Source: Desulfuromonas sp.
GTDB lineage: Bacteria; Desulfobacterota; Desulfuromonadia; Desulfuromonadales; Geopsychrobacteraceae
Direction: 5' to 3'
Length of the DNA stretch: 44,189 bases
Assembly (NCBI GenBank): GCA_002868865.1
Contig: PKUC01000064.1
Location: 1 to 44,189, forward strand
This document shows positions 7,979 to 15,904 of the stretch, one piece after another. The translations under genes and the position numbers were made by a program. Below the pieces are notes generated by a model, which saw only the letters and a program-made list of their open reading frames with translations, made no database searches and had not been told where the DNA came from. Position 1 is the stretch's first letter. Every line of letters begins with the position of its first letter.

Positions 7979-9442
7979 TCAAGCCGATGCTTTGTTGTTT
8001 TTTCTGTCCTTACCGAATCCGCTCAATTTGAACTTTTTGATCCGGTAGCGGATAGTATCACGGCTAATCCCCAGATGTTTGGCCGCCTCGGTCTGGTTGC
8101 CGTTGAACTGGACCAACGCTTGAACGATCAGCTCCTTCTCCATCTCGTCCATCGACATGCCACCCGCGGGCAAGCGCGAATAGTCATCTTCGACCGGAGC
8201 CGATGAGATTGTCGACACGGCGCCGTCGGGCTGCACCGATGGGATCTGGCGGTCGCCGCCGACATGGCGGCTATTTTCACAACCGGGGCAGCGGGGGTTG
8301 AGTACCTTACCGTTTTCGAGCATGATCGCGCGCTCGATAGTATTGCGCAGTTCGCGGACATTGCCGGGCCAGTCATAGTCGATCAGACAGTCCATCCCCT
8401 TGGCGGCGACCGATTCGATCTGCCGGCCGTATTCTTTGTTAAGAACGGCGACAAAATACTGCACCAGATTCGGGATATCCTCTTTTCGTTCACGCAGCGC
8501 CGGCAGACGCATAACCATGACGTTGAGACGGAAGAACAGATCACCGCGGAACTCTCCATCTTCGACCATCTGTGCCAGGTTGCGGTTGGTGGCGGCAATA
8601 ATCCGTACGTCGGTTTCGAGTTCGTCCTTACCACCGAGACGTCTGAAACGCTTGGTTTCGATCACCTTGAGCAACTTGCCCTGCATCGACAACGGCAGAT
8701 CACCGATCTCGTCGAGGAAGACCGTCCCCTTGTTGGCGTTTTCGAAAATCCCCTTTTCTTCGCTGGACGCATCAGTATAGGCCCCTTTTTGGTGGCCGAA
8801 CAGCTCATTTTCCAGCAAATTTTCAGGGATGGCCGCACAGTTCAGTTCGATAAACGGCTGCTCCGAGCGGGCACTGTGCTGATTGATAGCCTGGGCCACC
8901 AGCTCTTTACCGGTGCCGCTTTCACCGAGAATCAATACCGTTTTGCAATCACTCTCAGCGCACAGGCGGATATTCTTGAACACCTCGATCATCTTCGGCG
9001 AATTGCCGACCATCTGGTTCAGCTCAACGTTCGCGTCGACCCCCTGACCAAAATCATCCGGAGCCTGGGCCAGCGATTTTTTCTCAAATGCCTTGGCAAT
9101 GGTGTGTTCAACCATATCGAGCTTGAACGGTTTGCCGATATAATCCTCAGCACCGTATTTGAACGCCTGCACGACATAATCGGACTGGGCATTGGCGGTG
9201 ATCATCAGGATAATCAGATCGTCATTTTTCTGCTTGAATTCGTTGAGAAGATCGATGCCGACCGCGTCCGGCAGCCAGATATCGAGCAGGATCATGTGTG
9301 GGTTGAACGCTTCGACCTGCTCGCGGGCCTCCGCACCCGAGCCGGCGACCTCAACCAGGTAGCCGTTTTTCTCCAGCATCCGCGACAGAGACCAACGGAT
9401 CAACTTTTCGTCATCAACAACCAGAACCCGTTTTTGCACCAT
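7979..9442 (-). CDS. NtrC-family sigma-54-dependent response regulator
   Basis: The 487-residue protein starts at the ATG at 9442, preceded by GCGAGGTG; a longer frame to 9508 adds 22 unrelated residues. The receiver domain (about 4-120) has Asp10, Asp11, phospho-acceptor Asp54, Thr82 and Lys104. The AAA+ domain (about 142-380) has Walker A GESGTGKE (173-180) and Walker B VFLDEIGDL (241-249). The sigma-54 contact loop reads GAYTDA (220-225) instead of GAFTGA, a tolerated kind of variant. A Fis-type helix-turn-helix lies near the C-terminus (NQTEAAKHLGISRDTIRYRI). It should bind enhancer sites and activate sigma-54 promoters when phosphorylated. It lies between a degenerate PilZ-kinase gene and a cytochrome gene, which are its likely partner and target. 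Confidence 0.95.
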   Translation of the reverse strand: MVQKRVLVVDDEKLIRWSLSRMLEKNGYLVEVAGSGAEAREQVEAFNPHMILLDIWLPDAVGIDLLNEFKQKNDDLIILMITANAQSDYVVQAFKYGAEDYIGKPFKLDMVEHTIAKAFEKKSLAQAPDDFGQGVDANVELNQMVGNSPKMIEVFKNIRLCAESDCKTVLILGESGTGKELVAQAINQHSARSEQPFIELNCAAIPENLLENELFGHQKGAYTDASSEEKGIFENANKGTVFLDEIGDLPLSMQGKLLKVIETKRFRRLGGKDELETDVRIIAATNRNLAQMVEDGEFRGDLFFRLNVMVMRLPALRERKEDIPNLVQYFVAVLNKEYGRQIESVAAKGMDCLIDYDWPGNVRELRNTIERAIMLENGKVLNPRCPGCENSRHVGGDRQIPSVQPDGAVSTISSAPVEDDYSRLPAGGMSMDEMEKELIVQALVQFNGNQTEAAKHLGISRDTIRYRIKKFKLSGFGKDRKNNKASA

Positions 9443-9661
9443 ACAATACACCTCGCACCCGCCATCCGAAACGGACCGCAGGCTGTTCTGTACCCGACTC
9501 AGCGCCACCCGAGATCAACCGGCTGAGCACCGTACTTTCTACCACTTTTTGACAAATTCATAAAGAGAGAACCGCACACCACGCACTACGGCATCAGACG
9601 CAAGTGGCACCGCTTGAGTCGCGGTTTTCGATGGTTATCGGAACATGCTAGCGGATATAGA

Positions 9662-10846
9662 TCAAAGAGGCAAGGTTACAAGGAGAGCTCGGCCCTGCGG
9701 CTGGCGGGAGGTAAAGACCCGACCTTGATGCTGTTCGATAATCTGCTGAGAGACGGACAGATTGAGGCTACGCTGTTTGCGCTGCGACAACGCCACAGAC
9801 TGTTGCGATTGTTCCGCGGTCAACGGAGGCTCGGAGGGGATAATCGCCACGCTGACGCCCTGATCAGCCTGCTCCGAAAAACAGCTACAGCTCTGGCGCT
9901 GACAGACCGGCACCTTCTCTTTCCAGCGGGTATTGACGGCTACATGACAACCGGGCTCGAGGCTGTCGATCAAGGTCGCGAACAGGTTGACAAAGGCCTG
10001 GCGCAGCAAACGTTCATCCGCGGGAACAGGAGGCTGTGCGTCTCCATGACAACGGTGAATGGTCAGTTTTTTCTCCAGAATGGCCCCTTCGAGCAAACGC
10101 AGGCTGCTGTCGATAACCGCGTCGATCTGTACCTGCGCCCGCCGCGGGGTATCCACCAGGGAGAATTGCAGGAGATGGTCGACGACTCGATCGATCCGAT
10201 CGACCTGTTCGAACAGGGCACTGAACAGATCCTCACTGGGGTACAGGTCGCGGATATCCTGCCTAAGGGTCTCCAGTGAACCCGCGAGACAGGCCAGAGG
10301 ATTCTTTATCTCGTGCGATAGGACCGCGGACAATTCCCCAAGGCAGGTCAGGCGGTCGAGCCGGGTCAACTGATGATCCTGAAGAAAATCCTGCGGGTTG
10401 AAGTGAGACTGCTGGCATACCGGGGAAGGAGAATACAGCGGGCGTGATCCCGGCACACTCTCAACCGGTGCTCCGGAATTTTCGAGATCGTTCAGGTAAT
10501 CATTAATCAGCGCAGCCTTGCTTTGATCGAGGTGGAGAAAAAAGAGGCCGAGTTCATACGCATCAGCGGGAATTGTCTGGCTGCAGCTCTGCGAGCGAAC
10601 CACCAGCGCGTCCATTTCGAGAGCCTCGGTGACGTTCTGCGGGCGGGGCACGTCGAGGTAAAGAGACAGGCGGGAATAGGGCTGAACGTAGGTGGGCACA
10701 ACACAAGACAGCCCGCGGCTGGAAATATTGACCGTGGTCCCCCTGTAGCTGCGGGAGTCTTCGCACAGGATCTGCAGGGGAACACGCGTTCCCAGCCGTT
10801 GATCCAATCTCTGTTCGCCCGACACCTGCATCACACAACACCGCAT
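9662..10846 (-). CDS. PilZ-HisKA protein with a degenerate histidine-kinase ATPase domain
   Basis: Residues about 10-105 form a PilZ domain with both c-di-GMP motifs, RLGTR (17-21) and NISSRG (40-45). Residues about 165-235 are a HisKA dimerisation domain with an intact H-box, LSHEIKNP (His178). The C-terminal part (about 250-394) can be aligned to HATPase_c, but the ATP-binding residues are gone. The N-box Asn is Thr291, the DNGPG position reads PSEPP (337-341), and the GTGLGL position reads RSLNLS (359-364). A Cys cluster (315, 320, 322) sits where the ATP lid would begin. It probably cannot autophosphorylate; it may act as a phosphatase, phosphotransfer scaffold or c-di-GMP-responsive adaptor for the regulator encoded 219 bp downstream (inference). 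No transmembrane segment is seen, so it is cytoplasmic. The ribosome binding site is weak. Confidence 0.85.
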   Translation of the reverse strand: MRCCVMQVSGEQRLDQRLGTRVPLQILCEDSRSYRGTTVNISSRGLSCVVPTYVQPYSRLSLYLDVPRPQNVTEALEMDALVVRSQSCSQTIPADAYELGLFFLHLDQSKAALINDYLNDLENSGAPVESVPGSRPLYSPSPVCQQSHFNPQDFLQDHQLTRLDRLTCLGELSAVLSHEIKNPLACLAGSLETLRQDIRDLYPSEDLFSALFEQVDRIDRVVDHLLQFSLVDTPRRAQVQIDAVIDSSLRLLEGAILEKKLTIHRCHGDAQPPVPADERLLRQAFVNLFATLIDSLEPGCHVAVNTRWKEKVPVCQRQSCSCFSEQADQGVSVAIIPSEPPLTAEQSQQSVALSQRKQRSLNLSVSQQIIEQHQGRVFTSRQPQGRALLVTLPL

Positions 10847-11145
10847 TCCCGAAACGCCCCTGGCGGGGCAAGATCAGCACACCGGGACTGAAGATCCCGT
10901 TCAACTCACCATATAATACCAGGTCTTTCGAAATATTTAATTTGCAAATTCCAAGCCGCTCCGCCTTTTACGGCCGAAATGAGTGCATAAAACGGGGCAT
11001 CTGAAAGCACGACAGAACCTTTGAGCAGGACCGATCACGACACACAGCACTTACGTACGAAATTCTACGGAGAACAAGGGCCCTGTCAAAATGTAGTAAA
11101 GGGAACCCCGAAACGAAAAATGAACCCCTTCTTTTTCTGGGGCAT
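10847..11145. other. Intergenic region upstream of the PilZ-kinase-like gene
   Basis: No gene or RNA is recognised here. On the minus strand it holds a sigma-54-like site (10943-10958) and, overlapping the likely transcribed side, an extended -10-like TGGTATTAT (complement of 10913-10921). Towards 11146 it holds the 3' flank of the flavoprotein gene. There a weak CCCC/GGGG hairpin with a 10-nt loop is visible on that gene's transcript, but it is too weak to call a terminator. Confidence 0.5.
10943..10958 (-). promoter_or_regulatory. Candidate sigma-54 promoter for the PilZ-kinase/regulator/cytochrome set
   Basis: Read on the minus strand, CGGCTTGGAATTTGCA has GG and GC exactly 10 nt apart, with GGC and TTTGCA matching the -24 and -12 elements. 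It lies about 97 bp upstream of the ATG at 10846. The set encodes a sigma-54 activator, so autoregulation is plausible. The middle of the -24 box diverges from consensus. Confidence 0.42.
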
Positions 11146-12402
11146 TTAGCCCGACAAACCCCATTTTGCCGCTTCTATCCCGGCCAAATACCCCGTTGAC
11201 CAACAGAGCTGAAGGTTATATCCCCCGGTCGGCCCATCGAGATCGATCAGTTCTCCGGCAACAAACAGCCCTTCAACACGTTTCGATGCCATGGTGCGCA
11301 TATCCAGATCGGGCAAGGCAAGTCCGCCGGTGGTGATGATAGCCTTGCCGAATCCTTCACAGCCGGTCACCGTCAAGCGCAGATCTTTGAACAGACCCAG
11401 AAGACGCAGGCGTTCCTCACGGCTGACCGAATGGCACTTTTTAAAGGGATCGATCCCCGAAAGGTTCAGAAAGATCGGGATCAGCGCCCGGGGCAGTAAA
11501 CCCGCAAGCGAATTTCTAAAATCGCGATTGCTATGCTCGGTCAGTTCGCGCTGCAAACGACGATCGAAGGTATCGCGCTCTACCGCAGGCTTGAGGTCCA
11601 GCGACAGTTCGATGTGAGCTTTGTTCAAAACAGGCCGGACCTCGGTGCTGAGATCGAGGACGATGGGGCCGCCGATGCCGTTGCGGGTAAAAAAGGCCTC
11701 TCCGAAACGCTCGCAGCGCACCTGTCCATCGACCAGCAGAGAGATACGGACATTCTTCAGGTTGAAATCACAGACCTGATCGGTCCATGCCTCCTTCAAC
11801 TTGAGAGGCACCAATGCAGGCTGCGGGGTGACCAGGCGGTGTCCCAACTGCTGTGCCCAGCGGTAACCATCGCCACTCGAACCGGTCTGCGGATAAGACA
11901 GACCACCGGTGGCGACCACCACCGCAGCAGCACCGATTTTGCCGCGACTGGTGGCAACGGAAAGCCGTCCATCATCATCGCGCGTCACTCCGGTGACTGC
12001 ACACCCGGCCCGTAGCTCGACTCCCGCCTGTTTGACGAACTGCTCAAGCACCTTGAGGACGGCGGCCGCTCCACCACGGGCCGGAAACACCCGCCCACCC
12101 CGCTCGACCTGCAGAGCGAGACCCCGCTGCTCGAAAAAATCGAGGACGTCCTCTACACCAAACGCATAGAGAGCCGTCAACAGGGCCTTGCCCTGACGAC
12201 CGAAATTCTCCACCAGTCGACGTGGGTCGGCTTCGTTATTGGTGATATTGCAACGCCCTTTGCCGGTAATCAGCAATTTTGCGCCACAGCGCGCATTTTT
12301 TTCCAGCAGTACCACCCGCGCGCCCTGCCCTGCGGCAAATCCCGCAGCAAACAGCCCCGCCGGGCCACCGCCGATTACGGCGACGTCATAATCTGACTTC
12401 AT
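11146..12402 (-). CDS. HI0933/YhiN-family flavoprotein oxidoreductase
   Basis: This 418-residue FAD-dependent protein starts at the ATG at 12402, just after AAGGGTGG; an extension to 12432 adds ten residues without support. The N-terminal dinucleotide fold shows VIGGGPAGLFAAG, followed by the family signature KLLITGKGRCNITN. A second signature near the C-terminus reads GLFVAGELIDLDGPTGGYN. The family includes YhiN and BaiN-like proteins; the physiological substrate is generally unknown and cannot be inferred here. It is a lone minus-strand gene, diverging from the MoxR-type gene at 12618. Length is normal for the family. Confidence 0.92.
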   Translation of the reverse strand: MKSDYDVAVIGGGPAGLFAAGFAAGQGARVVLLEKNARCGAKLLITGKGRCNITNNEADPRRLVENFGRQGKALLTALYAFGVEDVLDFFEQRGLALQVERGGRVFPARGGAAAVLKVLEQFVKQAGVELRAGCAVTGVTRDDDGRLSVATSRGKIGAAAVVVATGGLSYPQTGSSGDGYRWAQQLGHRLVTPQPALVPLKLKEAWTDQVCDFNLKNVRISLLVDGQVRCERFGEAFFTRNGIGGPIVLDLSTEVRPVLNKAHIELSLDLKPAVERDTFDRRLQRELTEHSNRDFRNSLAGLLPRALIPIFLNLSGIDPFKKCHSVSREERLRLLGLFKDLRLTVTGCEGFGKAIITTGGLALPDLDMRTMASKRVEGLFVAGELIDLDGPTGGYNLQLCWSTGYLAGIEAAKWGLSG

Positions 12403-12617
12403 AAACCACCCTTTCGCAAGAAACGGCGCCATTATTCATCGGTCAGCATTCGAAGTCCACACAATGCTCACGAACACACGGAATTCTTCCTCAAATCTGG
12501 AGCCCTCATCAGAGAGCCAGCGGAACAGGCCCTGCGCTGATGCCCCTTGCTCCGGATCGGACGCTGTGCTATCCATACATGACAACTTAAGTCACCTATC
12601 TTTACAGAAGGGTCTCC

Positions 12618-13679
12618 ATGAACATCGAACAGATGAAAACCGTTCTGCGGGAGTTGTTACTAAAAACCGACCTGACGCCGTGCGTCGTCGGCCACCGCGG
12701 CGTCGGTAAAACCGCTGGCATCATTCAGGTGTGCCGCGACATCGGCTATGGCTACACCCCGCTGCGGCTGGGGCAAATGGAGGTCGGCGACCTGATCGGC
12801 ATTCCCTACCGCCAGGACGAGGTGATGCACTGGTCGCGCCCGGGGTGGTGGCCGGCTGCAGGGGAAGAGCCACGACTTATCCACTGTGATGAGCTAAACC
12901 GCGCCCAGCAGGAAGACACCCTGCAGGCGATCTTTCAGTTTGTCGAGCCCCCTGCCGAAGGACAACAACGCGCACTGCACACCCACCAGCTTGAATCGCA
13001 GCACCGCGTGGTGGTCGCCATCAATCCACCGGACGGCACCTATCAGGTCGCGCCCCTCGATCGCGCCCTGCTAGACCGGATGATCATCCTGCAGGTCGAA
13101 AGCGACCCCGAATGCTGGTCAAAACATGCAGGCAGTCAGGATTTCCACCCTCAGGTCCGCCACTTTATTGCTGAGCACCCTCCCCTGCTGTCCCTCGGCA
13201 ACACCAATTACGACATGCAGGTCCAGCCCTCGGAGCGCGCCTGGGAGATGATCAGCGTCCTCAAGCAATCCTGCCGTTTCCCTGCGGAGCTGGAGATGGA
13301 GGTTTACAGCGGTGTGATCGGACGTGAAGCGGCGGTCGCCTTTCTCGGATGGTGCGCAGAGCAGCGTATCCGGCCACTGAGTGCCGGCGACATCCTGGAT
13401 CGCTGGTCAGATGTCGCGGATCAGGCCCGTCAGCAACGCGATGACATTCAGGCCGCCACTATCAATGAGCTGCTTATTCAACTGAAACAGGACTGTACCC
13501 TGACGAACGCTCAGCAGGACAATCTGGTGGCATTTATCGATGTTCTACCACGAGATGGACGTTTTGCGCTGGTCAAAGCCCTGCTGCGGATTCCACCGAT
13601 CGCCGCCATCCTCAGCCAGGACAGGTACGATGCCGTCATCCTCGACGCCATCACCCGCATCAGCGAAGAGGTGGTTTGA
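12618..13679 (+). CDS. MoxR-type AAA+ ATPase
   Basis: The 353-residue protein has Walker A GHRGVGKT (about residues 25-32), Walker B LIHCDELNRA (about 88-97) and a sensor-1-like Asn in VVVAINPPDG. These are features of MoxR-like ATPases, which act as chaperones that insert metals or remodel partner complexes together with VWA-domain proteins. The following gene encodes such a VWA-like partner 3 bp downstream, so the pair should work together. An AAGGG ribosome binding site precedes the ATG. The 215-bp divergent gap upstream holds a possible TTGCTC-17-TATCCA promoter preceded by TG, which is weak. No substrate can be named. Confidence 0.9.
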   Translation: MNIEQMKTVLRELLLKTDLTPCVVGHRGVGKTAGIIQVCRDIGYGYTPLRLGQMEVGDLIGIPYRQDEVMHWSRPGWWPAAGEEPRLIHCDELNRAQQEDTLQAIFQFVEPPAEGQQRALHTHQLESQHRVVVAINPPDGTYQVAPLDRALLDRMIILQVESDPECWSKHAGSQDFHPQVRHFIAEHPPLLSLGNTNYDMQVQPSERAWEMISVLKQSCRFPAELEMEVYSGVIGREAAVAFLGWCAEQRIRPLSAGDILDRWSDVADQARQQRDDIQAATINELLIQLKQDCTLTNAQQDNLVAFIDVLPRDGRFALVKALLRIPPIAAILSQDRYDAVILDAITRISEEVV

Positions 13680-13682
13680 CAC

Positions 13683-14831
13683 GTGCGCCCCCTGGAAGAC
13701 AGCATCGTCCGTCTGCTGAAGTCCCGCCCGTTTTACGGCCACCTGCTGCTCCAGTTCCGCCGTCGGCAGACCACATCGGGCAAGGCCGCCGGAGCAACGA
13801 TCCGCGACGGTGTACCGACGCTGTATATCAACCCACAGCATTTCTCCCTTTTCAGCCCCGCCGAGCAGGACGCCTTGCTGGAGCACCTCATCAAGCACAT
13901 TCTTCATCTGCACCCCAGCCGGCGCGGCGACCGCAATCCACGTTTTTGGGATCTGGCCTGCGATGTAGCCATCAATCAGACCATCGATCACCTGCCCCCG
14001 GAAGCGGCTCAACCGCAATCGTTTCGACTTCCGGAGAACCTGGCCGCCGAGGAATACTACCCCCGCCTTCAACAGGTTCCGCTGCTGGGAACGTCAACAG
14101 GGCAGGGAGATGGCAGCGGACAGCGGGGGGATACTCTGCAAAACGGCACACAGATCGACCCCATCGACGATCATCAGATCTGGCAGGAAGCAAGCAGAAC
14201 TCCGCCGGCACTGTCGGAGCAGGTGGTCAGAACAATGGTCCAGAGTGCCCTGCGCAAAAGTCACGATGAAGTCTCCGACGACATCCGCACCCTGATCGAT
14301 CCCCTGCTGCAACTGCCGACCATCCCCTGGCAACAGATCCTGCGCCAATTCGTCGGCACGGCGGGCCGCACCGGACGCACCGCCACCTGGCAGCGGGCAC
14401 ACCGCCGCTTTGGCCACACCACACCGGGACACAAAAAACGGCAACTGCTCAACCTGCTGGTCGCCATCGACACCAGCGAATCGACCGACAGCGAAGACCT
14501 GCGCGAGGCCTTCGCCCGCGAACTGCTCCAGATCGCCCGCAGCCGCCAGAGCCGGATCACCGTCCTCTACGCCGGCAGCACCATCCGTAGAATCGATACC
14601 TTCTCCCGTGCGCCGCAACACTGTGATGTCGTCCGCGGTGGCGGCTTTACCGATCTGCGCCCCGCCTTTGACTACGCGCTGACGATGCAACCCCGCCCCG
14701 CCGCCATCATCTACCTGACCGACGGCTACGGGCCTGCGCCCGAGACGATGGAGATCCCGACCTTGTGGGCGCTGACCCCCGACGGCCAAAAGCCGGTCGA
14801 CTGGGGCGTCGAACTACGTCTTACAGGCTGA
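13683..14831 (+). CDS. DUF2201-type protein: metallopeptidase-like N-terminus and VWA-like C-terminus
   Basis: The GTG start at 13683 follows GAGGTGG and lies 3 bp after the ATPase stop. The N-terminal region (residues about 1-150) resembles the putative metallopeptidase domain of DUF2201, including LACDVAINQTI. However, the position of HExxH reads HLIKH, so the catalytic Glu is missing, although a downstream His and the basic RR are kept. The C-terminal region (about 250-382) is VWA-like with MIDAS elements DTSES, GGFTDL and LTDGYG, implying Mg-dependent protein contacts. Between the two is a linker rich in Gly, Gln and Ser. It is the expected partner of the upstream MoxR-type ATPase. Proteolytic activity seems unlikely. 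Confidence 0.85.
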   Translation: MRPLEDSIVRLLKSRPFYGHLLLQFRRRQTTSGKAAGATIRDGVPTLYINPQHFSLFSPAEQDALLEHLIKHILHLHPSRRGDRNPRFWDLACDVAINQTIDHLPPEAAQPQSFRLPENLAAEEYYPRLQQVPLLGTSTGQGDGSGQRGDTLQNGTQIDPIDDHQIWQEASRTPPALSEQVVRTMVQSALRKSHDEVSDDIRTLIDPLLQLPTIPWQQILRQFVGTAGRTGRTATWQRAHRRFGHTTPGHKKRQLLNLLVAIDTSESTDSEDLREAFARELLQIARSRQSRITVLYAGSTIRRIDTFSRAPQHCDVVRGGGFTDLRPAFDYALTMQPRPAAIIYLTDGYGPAPETMEIPTLWALTPDGQKPVDWGVELRLTG

Positions 14832-14854
14832 CACATTGACAGGATGACAACGAT

Positions 14855-15265
14855 ATGAGCGACAGCGAACTCCACCCGATGACCGAAGAGACCCTGCGCA
14901 CCCTGCTGGAACAATCCGGCGCGCGAGTCATGTCCCGTTCCGGACGCAACGAACATTATGGCTCGCCGCGCGAATTCTCCTTTGAGGTCAAAGCGGTGTT
15001 CAAAAACGGCCTCGGCCTGCACCTGCAGGCGCGCCAGTTCACCTACCGCGACCCCTGGGAGACCAGCGGCCGCGTCAACGACATCATCGATGTGTCGCTG
15101 TTAAAGGACGGCAGCTACAGCGAACTGCCCAAGGGCTACGATTTTTTTCAGGACCGCGATATGGAAGAAGGGATCGACTGGGACAGTCTGCAGCAGATGA
15201 TCAACTGCGTGCGTAAAATCAACCCGAAGATTTTTGTCCTGCAGGGGTTGACGGGCGATCTATAG
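14855..15265 (+). CDS. Unrecognised 136-residue protein linked to the MoxR/VWA pair
   Basis: I do not recognise a family. The protein is acidic, soluble, and has no signal peptide or membrane segment. It contains an alternating beta-like stretch (FSFEVKAVFKNGLGLHLQAR) and a single Cys. AGGA lies about 10 nt before the ATG, and the gene starts 23 bp after the VWA-like gene in the same direction, so it is probably cotranscribed. It may be a client or accessory of the ATPase system (inference). Codon use resembles the neighbours, supporting a real gene. Confidence 0.7.
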   Translation: MSDSELHPMTEETLRTLLEQSGARVMSRSGRNEHYGSPREFSFEVKAVFKNGLGLHLQARQFTYRDPWETSGRVNDIIDVSLLKDGSYSELPKGYDFFQDRDMEEGIDWDSLQQMINCVRKINPKIFVLQGLTGDL

Positions 15266-15370
15266 GGTCCATTCTCCCTCTTGACAGAACCCCCCAAAAA
15301 AAGCACCCTTACGGCCTGTTTTGTACAGACCATTTTTCTTAGAATCACGACCGGATAAAGGAGACTCCTC

Positions 15371-15880
15371 ATGAGCGCCAACCCTGTACTTTTAATAACC
15401 ACCAACAAGGGCGATATCACCATCGAGCTGGATGCGGAGAACGCTCCGATTTCGACTCGGAACTTTCTTGATTACGCCTCCGAGCAGTTTTTTGACGGCA
15501 CTATCTTTCACCGTGTCATCCCCGGCTTCATGATTCAGGGCGGTGGTTTTACCACCGACATGACCCAGAAACAGACCAAGGGGCAGATCAAAAACGAAGC
15601 CGCCAACGGCCTGAAGAACAAGCGTGGCACCTTAGCAATGGCCCGTACCAATGTGGTCGACAGTGCCACCTGTCAGTTCTTTATCAACCTGTCCGACAAC
15701 GATTTTCTTGACTACAAAGGGGCCGCACCACAGCTGTTCGGCTACGCCGTTTTCGGCAAAGTCACCGCAGGGATCGAGGTTGTCGATGAGATCGCCAAAG
15801 TCGCAACCGGCAACAGCGGCATGCATCAGGACGTGCCGAAAGAGCCGGTGGTGATCGAATCGGTCACGGTGCAGGGGTAA
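15371..15880 (+). CDS. ppiB: Cyclophilin-type peptidyl-prolyl cis-trans isomerase
   Basis: This 169-residue protein is a single-domain cyclophilin without a signal peptide, so it is cytoplasmic. Active-site elements are clear: [13 protein letters not shown] carries the catalytic Arg, and [15 protein letters not shown] and FGYAVFGKV form the binding pocket. AAAGGAG lies 7 nt before the ATG. It assists folding by isomerising prolyl bonds. A TTGACA at 15281-15286 lies in the 105-bp gap upstream but has no good -10 at the right distance. mntP begins 24 bp after the stop. Confidence 0.95.
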   Translation: MSANPVLLITTNKGDITIELDAENAPISTRNFLDYASEQFFDGTIFHRVIPGFMIQGGGFTTDMTQKQTKGQIKNEAANGLKNKRGTLAMARTNVVDSATCQFFINLSDNDFLDYKGAAPQLFGYAVFGKVTAGIEVVDEIAKVATGNSGMHQDVPKEPVVIESVTVQG

Positions 15881-15904
15881 CAGAGACCGGCTCGGGCTTG
15901 CGCT

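Noticed and set aside
8264-9526. 420-codon open frame on the plus strand opposite the response regulator gene
   Set aside because: It is an antisense shadow of a clearly conserved NtrC-type gene, has no ribosome binding site, and its translation matches no family.
9443-9661. Possible separate promoter or sigma-54 site between the PilZ-kinase-like and regulator genes
   Set aside because: GG/GC pairs there have wrong spacing (for example 8 nt in CGGTGCCACTTGC), and the sigma-70-like pairs have poor hexamers or a 15-nt spacer.
11100-11145. Terminator after the flavoprotein gene
   Set aside because: Only a 4-bp CCCC/GGGG stem with a 10-nt loop could be drawn, too weak to call.
12403-12617. Small gene in the divergent gap before the MoxR-type gene
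   Set aside because: The open frame from 12464 runs into the ATPase gene in another frame and has no coding character.
15281-15286. TTGACA as a -35 element for ppiB
   Set aside because: No acceptable -10 hexamer is found 16-18 nt downstream; the segment there is C-rich.
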